DNA of 63,063 nt from Geminicoccus sp. GTDB lineage: Bacteria; Pseudomonadota; Alphaproteobacteria; UBA7985. The stretch spans positions 1 through 63,063 of the forward strand of contig PAPT01000028.1 in assembly GCA_002708995.1 (NCBI GenBank), in the 5' to 3' direction. The position numbers were made by a program, and so were the translations under genes. The notes beneath the pieces are model-generated. The model searched no databases, was not told where the DNA came from, and was given only the letters and a program-made list of their open reading frames with translations. This document shows positions 52,612 through 60,249 of the stretch, piece by piece; the first letter of the stretch is position 1; every line of letters starts with the position of its first letter.

Positions 52612-53778
52612 TCAGTCCGGGTTGACGAGCGTGATCTCAGGCCCCGAGCGCGGGGTCAGCCACGCCGCACCGGTCTCAGTGATGACGATGTTTTCCTCGT
52701 GCACGAGCAAAGCGCCATCGGCGTTGGTTTCGATCGACGGCTCCAGCGTCAGCACCATCCCGGGCTTGAGTTCCGCCGTTTCTGCAGGGATCAGCGATGG
52801 CCACTCGGTAAGCTGCATACCCAGACCATGGCCAAAACGCCCCGAATCTGCGCTGTTCTTGCCGCCGGTAACCACCTGATCCATCGCGGAAAACAGGTCA
52901 AAGGCCCGCGCCCCGGGCTTTGCGGCTGCAAACCCGGCATCGACGGCTTCCACCAGCAGCGCGAAGCCGTCCCGAACCTCCTGCCGGGGCAGACGCCCGA
53001 AGCTGAAATTGCGGTCAAAGTCGGCAAAGTAGCCGTCGACGATGACGCCGGTGTCGAGCATGACCACCTCGCCCGCGCGGATCTCGCTACTGTCCGCCGG
53101 GGCAATGATGTCGCCGTAGCCCCACTCGCCATTGCCCGCCGCGATATAGGGGACGAAATCCGCGCCTTCTTCCAGCGCAAGGCGCTGATAGCCCCGGAAC
53201 AACGCGGCCTTGGTCGTCCCCGGACTCAGGATCTCGCCAAAGCGGCCGAAGGCCCGTCCGGCGACGGCGCAGGCGTGGCGGATTTTCTCGATTTCAGCCG
53301 CCGACTTCACCGACCGCACCGCGCGGACGATGTTGCCGTCACCGACAAAAGCGCGGCGTGGCCGACGGGCCTGCAGGCTCCAGAAATCCTGCAGCGGCAT
53401 GCGCATGCTGCTCTCGTGACCGGCGGGCAGCCCGACCCGACCGGCCTCGCCCCCCAGCACTTCGTCGAGGCAGGCGGTGAGCAGGCTGATGCCGTCGTCT
53501 TCAAGGTCGGGCGCGCGCCACGTGCGGATATCATCGATCCATGTGGTGGCCATAAGCGCCGCGCCGATCGAGGGGATGACGGCGATGGGCTTGCCGCTGG
53601 CCGGGAGCACGAGGAACCAAGCGCGCGACGGGCTTTCCCAGAACCGGGTCAGAAAGCCGGTGAGGTAGCGCACGTCGGCTTCGGTCGTCAGCAGCAAGGC
53701 ATCGAGGCCCTCGGCTGCCATCGCGGCCTGAAGCCCCGCGACCCGGGCCTGATATTCGGTGGCGTCAAATCCCTGCAT
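52612..53778 (-). CDS. M24-family metallopeptidase (Xaa-Pro peptidase/creatinase-like)
   Basis: This 388-residue protein has an N-terminal creatinase domain (EYQARVAGLQAAMAAEGLDAL, then VRYLTGF) and a C-terminal pita-bread domain. The dinuclear metal ligands are intact: VMLDTGVIVDGYFADFDRNF, RFGHGLGM, TLEPSIE and VHEENIVIT. Family members include proline dipeptidases, ectoine hydrolase DoeA and the DMSP lyase DddP, so substrate should not be guessed from the family. The ATG at 53778 is preferred because the conserved domain begins there. It converges with the M20 gene (44-base gap) and diverges from the MetC-like gene. Confidence 0.8.
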   Translation of the reverse strand: MQGFDATEYQARVAGLQAAMAAEGLDALLLTTEADVRYLTGFLTRFWESPSRAWFLVLPASGKPIAVIPSIGAALMATTWIDDIRTWRAPDLEDDGISLLTACLDEVLGGEAGRVGLPAGHESSMRMPLQDFWSLQARRPRRAFVGDGNIVRAVRSVKSAAEIEKIRHACAVAGRAFGRFGEILSPGTTKAALFRGYQRLALEEGADFVPYIAAGNGEWGYGDIIAPADSSEIRAGEVVMLDTGVIVDGYFADFDRNFSFGRLPRQEVRDGFALLVEAVDAGFAAAKPGARAFDLFSAMDQVVTGGKNSADSGRFGHGLGMQLTEWPSLIPAETAELKPGMVLTLEPSIETNADGALLVHEENIVITETGAAWLTPRSGPEITLVNPD

Positions 53779-53929
53779 GTGCCTGTCTCTCCCGGCGGGC
53801 CGCAGCCCGCCTGCATCCGCCGTTGGTTGCTGCCATCCGCGCCAGCAAAAAGCGACCGCTTGCGCGATTTTTCTTTTCCTGACCTCCATGACAGAACTAC
53901 AGCTAAGCGGCAACAAGGGAGGAGCGCAC

Positions 53930-55084
53930 ATGGACTGGCGCACGAGACTGCTGAAACCCGATCCCAGAGCCCGCCGCGACTACACATCGCTGGCGACACC
54001 GGTATTCCGGGGCTCGACGGTCGTGTTCGAGAACGCAGCCGCGGTCAACGACCACTGGAACCAGTCCGAGAACGGCTATTCCTACGGCCTCTATGGCACC
54101 CCGACCACGCTGGAACTCGCCGCCCGCATGGCCGAGCTCGAGCAGGCCCATTTCAGCTTTGTCGTCCCTGGCGGACAGGCCGCCATTGCGCTGGTCTACT
54201 TCGCCTATTGCACGGCGAGCAGTCACGCGCTGGTGCCCCACTCGGCCTATGGCCCGAACAAGGAGATGGCCGAGGGCCTGATGGCCGGGCTGGGGGTCGA
54301 GGTCGAACCCTACGACCCCATGATCGGCGCTGGCATCGCCGACCTGATCCGCGACAACACTGCGCTGATCTGGACCGAAAGCCCCGGGTCAGTAACCATG
54401 GATGTGCAGGATATTCCGGCGATTGTCGCCGCTGCCCACGCGCGCGGGGTCGCGGTTGCGCTGGATAACACCTACGCCGCCGGGGTGCTGTTCGACGCCT
54501 TCGCCCATGGCGTGGACGTGAGCATGCAGGCGCTGACCAAATACGTCGGCGGGCACAGCGATATCCTGCTCGGCACGGTATCGGTCCGCAATGAGGCCAG
54601 CTTCGAAAAGCTTGGCCCGGTGTACCGGCAGCTCGGGCTTGCCGTCTCACCCGACGACTGCTCACTGGCGCTGCGCGGGCTGCAGACGCTCGCGCTGCGG
54701 CTGGATTATCTGGAAACCGCGACGCTGGCGGTTGCCCGCTGGCTCGAAGACTGCCCGCACGTGGAAACGGTGCTGCACCCGGCGCTGCCATCCTGCCCCG
54801 GTCACGAGCACTGGAAGCGCGATTTTACCGGCTCGGCAAGCGTGTTCTCCTTCACCTTCAAAGACAGCCTGTCGGCCAAGCAGGTGGAAACCTTCCTCGA
54901 CAGCCTCGCTATCTTCCGGATCGGGCTGAGCTGGGGCGGGGTGACATCGCTGGCCGTGGTCTACCCGGACCTCGATCGCCCCGGACAGGATTTCGGCGGC
55001 CGCCTCGTGCGCCTGAACATCGGCATGGAGGCCACCGCCGACCTGATCGCTGACCTCGAGAGCGCAATGACAGCGGCATTCTAG
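53930..55084 (+). CDS. metC: Cystathionine beta-lyase-like PLP enzyme
   Basis: This 384-residue Cys/Met-metabolism PLP enzyme has TPVFRGSTVVFENA, SYGLYGTPTTLELAARMAEL and the PLP lysine K204 in MQALTKYVGGHSD. ESPGSVTMDVQDIP and VALDNTYAAGVLFDAFAHG are also diagnostic, and the spacing matches MetC rather than gamma-synthases. It would cleave cystathionine or other C-S linked amino acids, releasing thiol, pyruvate and ammonia. GGGAGGAG lies before the ATG. The EamA exporter gene follows 150 bases later. A beta-lyase role in organosulfur breakdown is equally possible. Confidence 0.75.
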   Translation: MDWRTRLLKPDPRARRDYTSLATPVFRGSTVVFENAAAVNDHWNQSENGYSYGLYGTPTTLELAARMAELEQAHFSFVVPGGQAAIALVYFAYCTASSHALVPHSAYGPNKEMAEGLMAGLGVEVEPYDPMIGAGIADLIRDNTALIWTESPGSVTMDVQDIPAIVAAAHARGVAVALDNTYAAGVLFDAFAHGVDVSMQALTKYVGGHSDILLGTVSVRNEASFEKLGPVYRQLGLAVSPDDCSLALRGLQTLALRLDYLETATLAVARWLEDCPHVETVLHPALPSCPGHEHWKRDFTGSASVFSFTFKDSLSAKQVETFLDSLAIFRIGLSWGGVTSLAVVYPDLDRPGQDFGGRLVRLNIGMEATADLIADLESAMTAAF

Positions 55085-55234
55085 CGCTGTCCGCCCCCTG
55101 CCCCTTCACGCCAAGGACCAGCCCAACATGAAACGCATCGTCGACTTAAGCCGCAGATCCGGCGTCAGGAACGGCGCCAACGTGGACACGAAAGCAGGCA
55201 CGCCTTGGGGCGTCTAACACCGCTGGAGGTGCTG

Positions 55235-56095
55235 ATGGCGGTCACGGTGCCGCTGGCGTGGGCAATGGGGCTGGTGTTCACGAAGGGCGCGATCAGCGAC
55301 TTTCCCCCGATTTTGCTGATGGCGTTTCGCTTCCTGCTGACGGCGCTGATCCTCGTTGCCTTTACCCCGCTGCCGAAGGGCAATTTCTTCAATCTGTTCC
55401 TGATTGCCATCGTCGGTGCAGCGATCCAGTACAGCCTGACCTTCACCGGCCTGCTGGGGCTGGAGGCGGGGATCGCCGCGATAATCGTGCAGCTGGAGGT
55501 GCCGTTTCTGGTCATGCTCGGTGCGCTGCTGCTGGGTGAGAAACCCGGCCTGCGCAAGTGGTTCGGCATCGGCATCGCTTTCTGCGGCATCATCCTGATG
55601 ACGTGGCAGGGCAAGTTCGGCGCCAGCCTGCCGTCGGTGGGGCTGGTGATCGGCGGGGCCATGGCCTGGGCCTTCGGACAGGTCATGGTGCGGCGGCTCA
55701 AGGATATCAGCGGGCTGCAGGTCACGGCCTGGGTGGCGGTCTTTGCCACCCCGCAGCTGTTCCTGATGTCGGCCATTTTTGAGACCGGACAGATCGGTGC
55801 CATCACCCGCGCCGGCTTCGAGGTCTGGGGTGCGGTCGTCTACATGGCGGTGATCATGACCGCCTTTGGCTACTACCTCTGGAACCGGCTGATCCGACGC
55901 CACGACGTGGGCGAGGTCGCGCCCTACCTGCTGCTGCTGCCGCTGTTTTCAGTGGCGGGCGGGGCGATCCTGCTCGGCGAGCGACCGGGGCTGGAAAAGC
56001 TCGCGGGCGGTCTTGTCATCCTTGCGGGTGTCGCCCTGATCACGCTACGGTTCGGCTCAACTGAGGGGGCCGAAAAGGACAAGTCCCATGACTGA
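55235..56095 (+). CDS. EamA/DMT-superfamily transporter
   Basis: This 286-residue inner-membrane protein has about ten transmembrane helices arranged as two EamA repeats. The first repeat begins TVPLAWAMGLVFTKGAI with LGAEKPGL-like LLLGEKPGLRKWFGI at its end. The second begins near VGLVIGGAMAWAFGQVMVRR and ends ILLGERPGLEKLAGG. The ATG at 55235 with GGAGG seven bases upstream is chosen over a TTG at 55205. Its stop overlaps the start of the enoyl-CoA hydratase gene (ATGACTGA). It likely exports amino acids or related metabolites. Confidence 0.85.
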   Translation: MAVTVPLAWAMGLVFTKGAISDFPPILLMAFRFLLTALILVAFTPLPKGNFFNLFLIAIVGAAIQYSLTFTGLLGLEAGIAAIIVQLEVPFLVMLGALLLGEKPGLRKWFGIGIAFCGIILMTWQGKFGASLPSVGLVIGGAMAWAFGQVMVRRLKDISGLQVTAWVAVFATPQLFLMSAIFETGQIGAITRAGFEVWGAVVYMAVIMTAFGYYLWNRLIRRHDVGEVAPYLLLLPLFSVAGGAILLGERPGLEKLAGGLVILAGVALITLRFGSTEGAEKDKSHD

Positions 56096-56924
56096 CGCCG
56101 TGACCGACGCCATGAACCAACCCGCTGCGGCCGACGACCTGCTGCTGCGCGAAGACGCGGGGGGCATCGCCACCCTGACCCTGAACGCACCCAAGAGCAT
56201 CAACGCCCTTTCCGAAGCGATGCTAGAGGCCCTGATCGCCACGCTCGACGACATCGCCGCGGACCGCAGCGTCAAGGCCGTGATCCTGCGCACCGGGGGC
56301 AAGCACTTCTGCGCGGGCCATAACCTCAAGGAAATGAGCCAGCGGCGGCAGGATGCCGACGGCGGCTTCCAGTACTTTCAGGACCTGTTCGCGACCTGCT
56401 CGTCGATGATGCTGCGGGTGGTGCGCCTGCCCCAGCCGGTCATCGCCGAAGTCCGCGGCATCGCCACCGCCGCCGGCTGCCAGCTGGTGGCCAGCTGCGA
56501 CCTTGCTGTGGCCGCCGACAACGCCACCTTCGCCACCTCTGGAGTGAACATCGGCCTGTTCTGCTCGACGCCCATGGTCGCCCTGTCCCGCAACGTCTCG
56601 CGCAAGCAGGCGATGGAAATGCTGCTGCTGGGTGAGTTCCTGCCCGCCGACAAGGTTCGAGAGCTGGGGCTGGTCAACCGCGTCGTCCCCGACGCCGATC
56701 TCGAAGCCACCTCCCGCGAGATGGCGCAGATCATCGTCAGCAAGTCGCCCGTCGCCGTGCGTGTCGGCAAGGAAGCCTTCTACCGTCAGGCCGAAATGCC
56801 GCTGGAGGAAGCCTACGCCTACGCCGGCCGTGTCATGGCGGAGAACATGATGGCGCGCGATACCGAAGCCGGCATCAACGCCTTCATCAACAAAGACCAC
56901 ATGCCGGAGTGGACAGGAGAATAA
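56088..56924 (+). CDS. Enoyl-CoA hydratase/isomerase family protein
   Basis: This 278-residue crotonase-fold protein has GGIATLTLNAPKSINALSEAM, a GGKHFCAGHNLKEM oxyanion-hole segment, then AEVRGIATAAGCQLVASCDLAVAAD forming the second oxyanion site, and GVNIGLFCSTPM. The usual catalytic Glu positions are partly replaced, so it may act as isomerase or other crotonase rather than a canonical hydratase. It is coupled to the EamA gene by overlap and the acyl-CoA synthetase gene starts immediately after its stop, so the two probably act on one acyl-CoA. Confidence 0.8.
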   Translation: MTDAVTDAMNQPAAADDLLLREDAGGIATLTLNAPKSINALSEAMLEALIATLDDIAADRSVKAVILRTGGKHFCAGHNLKEMSQRRQDADGGFQYFQDLFATCSSMMLRVVRLPQPVIAEVRGIATAAGCQLVASCDLAVAADNATFATSGVNIGLFCSTPMVALSRNVSRKQAMEMLLLGEFLPADKVRELGLVNRVVPDADLEATSREMAQIIVSKSPVAVRVGKEAFYRQAEMPLEEAYAYAGRVMAENMMARDTEAGINAFINKDHMPEWTGE

Positions 56925-58568
56925 ATGGGCGCGTACGACGGACCCGAACTGGTCAAGCGACAGGCGAACTTCACCCCGCTGTCACCCGTATCCATGCTGC
57001 GCCGGACCGAGCGCGTCTTTCCCGAAGTCACCGCCCAGATCCACGGCGATATCCGACGCAACTGGGGTGAAGTGGGTCAGCGGTGCCGCCGCCTCGCCTC
57101 AGCCCTGTCCCGGCGCGGAATTGACAAGGGCGATACCGTCGCTCTGCTCGCCCCCAATATCCCCGAGGCCTTCGAATGCGCGCTGGCCGTGCCGATGATC
57201 GGCGCCGTGCTCAATGCCAACAACACCCGGCTGGACGCGGGCACCATCGCTTACATCCTCGACCATGGCGAAGCCAAGGTCTTCCTCGTCGACACTGAAC
57301 TCTCCGGGATTGCACGCGACGCGCTGGCGCAGCTCGGCCGCGATATTCCGGTGATCGACATCCACGACAGTCAGGGACCGGGCGGCACCGCCATCGGAGA
57401 ACTCAGCTACGACGACCTGCTGGCCAGCGGCGACCCTGCCTTCGAACCCAGCCTGCCCGACGATGAGTGGGACCCGCTGGCGCTGAACTACACCTCCGGG
57501 ACCACCGGGCGGCCCAAGGGCGTGGTCTACTCCCACCGCGGGTCCTACACCAACGCGGTCAACCAGATCCTGACCTGGAACATGCCGCGCCACCCGGTCT
57601 ATCTGTGGACCCTGCCGCTGTTCCACTGCAACGGCTGGTGCTTTCCGTGGACCATCACGCTGCAGGCCGGGACCAACGTGTTCCTGCGCGCGCCCCGGGC
57701 CGATGCCATCTTCAACGCCTTCGCCGACCACGGTGTCACCCACCTGTGCGGGGCGCCGATCATCATGTCGCTGATCAGCGGGGCTTCGGCCGCCGAGCGG
57801 CGTGCCTTCCCCCAGCGGGTGGAGATGATGACCGCCGCTGCGCCTCCGCCTGCTGCGGTCATCGCTGCGATCGAAGAGCTGAACATCAACGTCACCCACG
57901 TTTACGGCCTTACGGAAGTCTACGGGCCTGCGGTCGTGTGCGCGTGGAAAGACGCGTGGACCGAACTGCCGCTGGACGAGCGTGCGCGCATGAAGGCGCG
58001 GCAGGGCGTGGCCTATGAGCTCGAAGAGGACGTGGCCGTGCTCGACCCGGCAACCTCGCATCCAGTGCCGTGGGACGGGCAGACACAGGGCGAAATCGGC
58101 TTCCGCGGCAATATCGTCATGAAGGGCTATCTGAAGAACGAGGACGCCACCGACAAGGCCTTTAAGGACGGCTGGTTCTGGTCGGGCGATCTGGCCGTGC
58201 AGCACCCGGACGGTTACATCGAAATCCGCGACCGGGCCAAGGACATCATCATTTCCGGGGGTGAGAACATCTCCTCGATCGAGGTCGAAAACGCGCTGTA
58301 TTCCCACCCCGCGGTCGCGCTGGCGGCCGTGGTGGCCATGCCGGACGAGAAATGGGGCGAAGTGCCCTGCGCCTTCGTGGAGCTGGCCGAGGGCTTCGAG
58401 CCTGAGGCACCGGGGTCGAGCGAGGCCGAATTGCTCGACCACGCCACCAACGGCCTCGCCGGGTTCCAGCGGCCGAAAAAGGTGGTGTTCACCGTCCTGC
58501 CCAAGACCTCAACCGGTAAGGTGCTCAAGACCGACCTGCGCGAGCGGGCCAGGGCCCTCGCCGACTAG
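56925..58568 (+). CDS. Acyl-CoA synthetase (AMP-binding)
   Basis: This 547-residue ATP-dependent acid-CoA ligase has the P-loop-like motif NYTSGTTGRPKGVVYSHRG near residue 190 and YGLTEVYGP as motif A5. WFWSGDLAVQHPDGYIEIRDR and KDIIISGGENISSIEVENAL are the hinge and C-terminal domain motifs, and PKTSTGKVLK carries the catalytic lysine. The pattern matches medium-chain or DmdB-like methylmercaptopropionate-CoA ligases, but substrate cannot be fixed. It directly follows the crotonase gene with no spacer and converges with the aldehyde dehydrogenase at 58621. Confidence 0.85.
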   Translation: MGAYDGPELVKRQANFTPLSPVSMLRRTERVFPEVTAQIHGDIRRNWGEVGQRCRRLASALSRRGIDKGDTVALLAPNIPEAFECALAVPMIGAVLNANNTRLDAGTIAYILDHGEAKVFLVDTELSGIARDALAQLGRDIPVIDIHDSQGPGGTAIGELSYDDLLASGDPAFEPSLPDDEWDPLALNYTSGTTGRPKGVVYSHRGSYTNAVNQILTWNMPRHPVYLWTLPLFHCNGWCFPWTITLQAGTNVFLRAPRADAIFNAFADHGVTHLCGAPIIMSLISGASAAERRAFPQRVEMMTAAAPPPAAVIAAIEELNINVTHVYGLTEVYGPAVVCAWKDAWTELPLDERARMKARQGVAYELEEDVAVLDPATSHPVPWDGQTQGEIGFRGNIVMKGYLKNEDATDKAFKDGWFWSGDLAVQHPDGYIEIRDRAKDIIISGGENISSIEVENALYSHPAVALAAVVAMPDEKWGEVPCAFVELAEGFEPEAPGSSEAELLDHATNGLAGFQRPKKVVFTVLPKTSTGKVLKTDLRERARALAD

Positions 58569-58620
58569 GGAAAAGCTGTTCCTGCAGCAGGTCTGAAATC
58601 AACAGGCCTGCGTTCACCGG

Positions 58621-60123
58621 CTAGTCGACGAGGAAACCCGCCGGGGCTGAAATCGAGTGCGGTTCGGCGAAGGCAAGCACGCCGTCGTAGCCCATATTCC
58701 GGCCGATGCCGGAGTTCTTGAAGCCGCCGAAAGGCCCGCGCCCGTCCTGCGCCATGGGGCCGTGTCCGTTGAGGTAGGTGTAGCCCGCCTCCAGCTTCTT
58801 GGCGATGCCGACCGCGCGCTCGGCGTCTTCGGTCCAGACCGACGAGCACAGCCCGAACTCGCTGTCGTTGGCCAGCGCGATCGCTTCGGCTTCAGTGCTG
58901 AACTTCATGATCGGCATGGCCGGGCCAAACTGCTCCTCCCGCACAACCGACAGCGACGGGTCGGCGTTGTAGACCAGCGCCGGACGCTGGAAGTAGCCAC
59001 CGCCGTTGTAGAGCTCTTCGTCTGGCACCTGCCCGCATTCGCGCACATCCGCGCCCTTGGCCCGGGCTTCGGCGATCATGTCGGTGACGACCCGCAGCTG
59101 CTTGGCGTTGTTGACCGGCCCCATGGTAGTTTCAGGCAGCAGGCCATCCCCCACCACCGCGCGTTCACAGGCAGCCGTGAACCCGTCGACAACCTCGTCG
59201 TAGCGGCTTTCGTGGACGTACAGCCGCTTCATGGCCATGCAGATCTGTCCCGAAGACCCGAAGGCGCCCCAGTACATCTTGTTGAACACCTCGTCATTGA
59301 GCGCGGCGTCTTCGAGCACCAGCGCGGCGTCGTTGCCGCCCAGCTCAAGCGTCACCGGCGTCAGGTTTTCGGCCGCAACCTTCATCACGTGACGGCCGAC
59401 GGGCACAGAGCCGGTGAAGTTGACGTTGCGCACCAGCGGGTGACCGGTCAGGGCGTCACCGATGCTGCGCGAGGAGCCGGTGACCACGTTGACCACGCCA
59501 GGGGGCAGCATCTTGGCGATCATCTGCAGCGTCAGCACGGGCGCCATGGCGGAATTCTCTGCGGGCTTGACCACCACCGTGTTGCCGGTTACCAGAGCCT
59601 GGGGCAGCTTGGCGCCGAGGATCGACAGCGGCCAGTTCCAAGGCACGATCAGCGCGGCGACCCCGCGTGGCTGGCGGGTGACGATGGTGTCGAACTGCGG
59701 GCCGACCGGCGCCGGACCCATGACTTCGTCGACCATGATCCGCTCGCCGTAGGCTGCAGCCTGACGGAAGCGGTCGCCCACACGGCTCATTTCCATCAGG
59801 GTTTCGCGGGCAATCTTGCCGTGCTCCCGGGTGAACAGGCGCGAGCGGTATTTGATGTCTTCCTCGTTTGCGCCCAGCATCTCGGCGACCTGCCGCATCA
59901 GGTCGATGCGCGCCTGATAGCCCATCTCGGCCCAGGCCGGGAAGGCCGCGTGGGCAGCCTTGACCGCGTCGTCGATATCCGCGCGGGTGGCGGCGGTGGC
60001 GTGGCCGACCAGCTCGCTCGGGCGGGCAGGATTGTAGAGGTCGTAGGTGCCTCCGTCGGAGGCAGGACGACGGTCACCGCCGATGTAAATGTCGGTGGTA
60101 ATCACCTGGTCCATGTTGCTCAT
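58621..60123 (-). CDS. Aldehyde dehydrogenase
   Basis: This 500-residue NAD(P)-dependent aldehyde dehydrogenase has its catalytic Cys in SSGQICMAMKRLYV and Glu in VTLELGGNDAALVLED. PWNWPLSILGAKLPQAL and GPMAQDGRGPFGGFKNSGIG complete the family pattern. It is similar in length to, but distinct from, the enzyme at 46851-48287. The fused hydantoinase gene lies 127 bases upstream on the same strand; a small hairpin (AGGCCC/GGGCCT at 60149-60166) lies between. Substrate unknown. Confidence 0.8.
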   Translation of the reverse strand: MSNMDQVITTDIYIGGDRRPASDGGTYDLYNPARPSELVGHATAATRADIDDAVKAAHAAFPAWAEMGYQARIDLMRQVAEMLGANEEDIKYRSRLFTREHGKIARETLMEMSRVGDRFRQAAAYGERIMVDEVMGPAPVGPQFDTIVTRQPRGVAALIVPWNWPLSILGAKLPQALVTGNTVVVKPAENSAMAPVLTLQMIAKMLPPGVVNVVTGSSRSIGDALTGHPLVRNVNFTGSVPVGRHVMKVAAENLTPVTLELGGNDAALVLEDAALNDEVFNKMYWGAFGSSGQICMAMKRLYVHESRYDEVVDGFTAACERAVVGDGLLPETTMGPVNNAKQLRVVTDMIAEARAKGADVRECGQVPDEELYNGGGYFQRPALVYNADPSLSVVREEQFGPAMPIMKFSTEAEAIALANDSEFGLCSSVWTEDAERAVGIAKKLEAGYTYLNGHGPMAQDGRGPFGGFKNSGIGRNMGYDGVLAFAEPHSISAPAGFLVD

Positions 60124-60249
60124 TGCCCTACCCTTCGTTGCTACGTCGAGGCCCTTGTTCGGGCCTGAGTTAACGCGGTGGAGCGCCTGCTGTCAATTTT
60201 GTTGACCTGTCACGCAATTGTCGGGTGACAAAACCCAGTCTGTCAGCGC

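Noticed and set aside
50569..53778. A complete ectoine degradation cluster
   Set aside because: Only broad family types match, gene orientation is mixed and eutB/eutC are absent.
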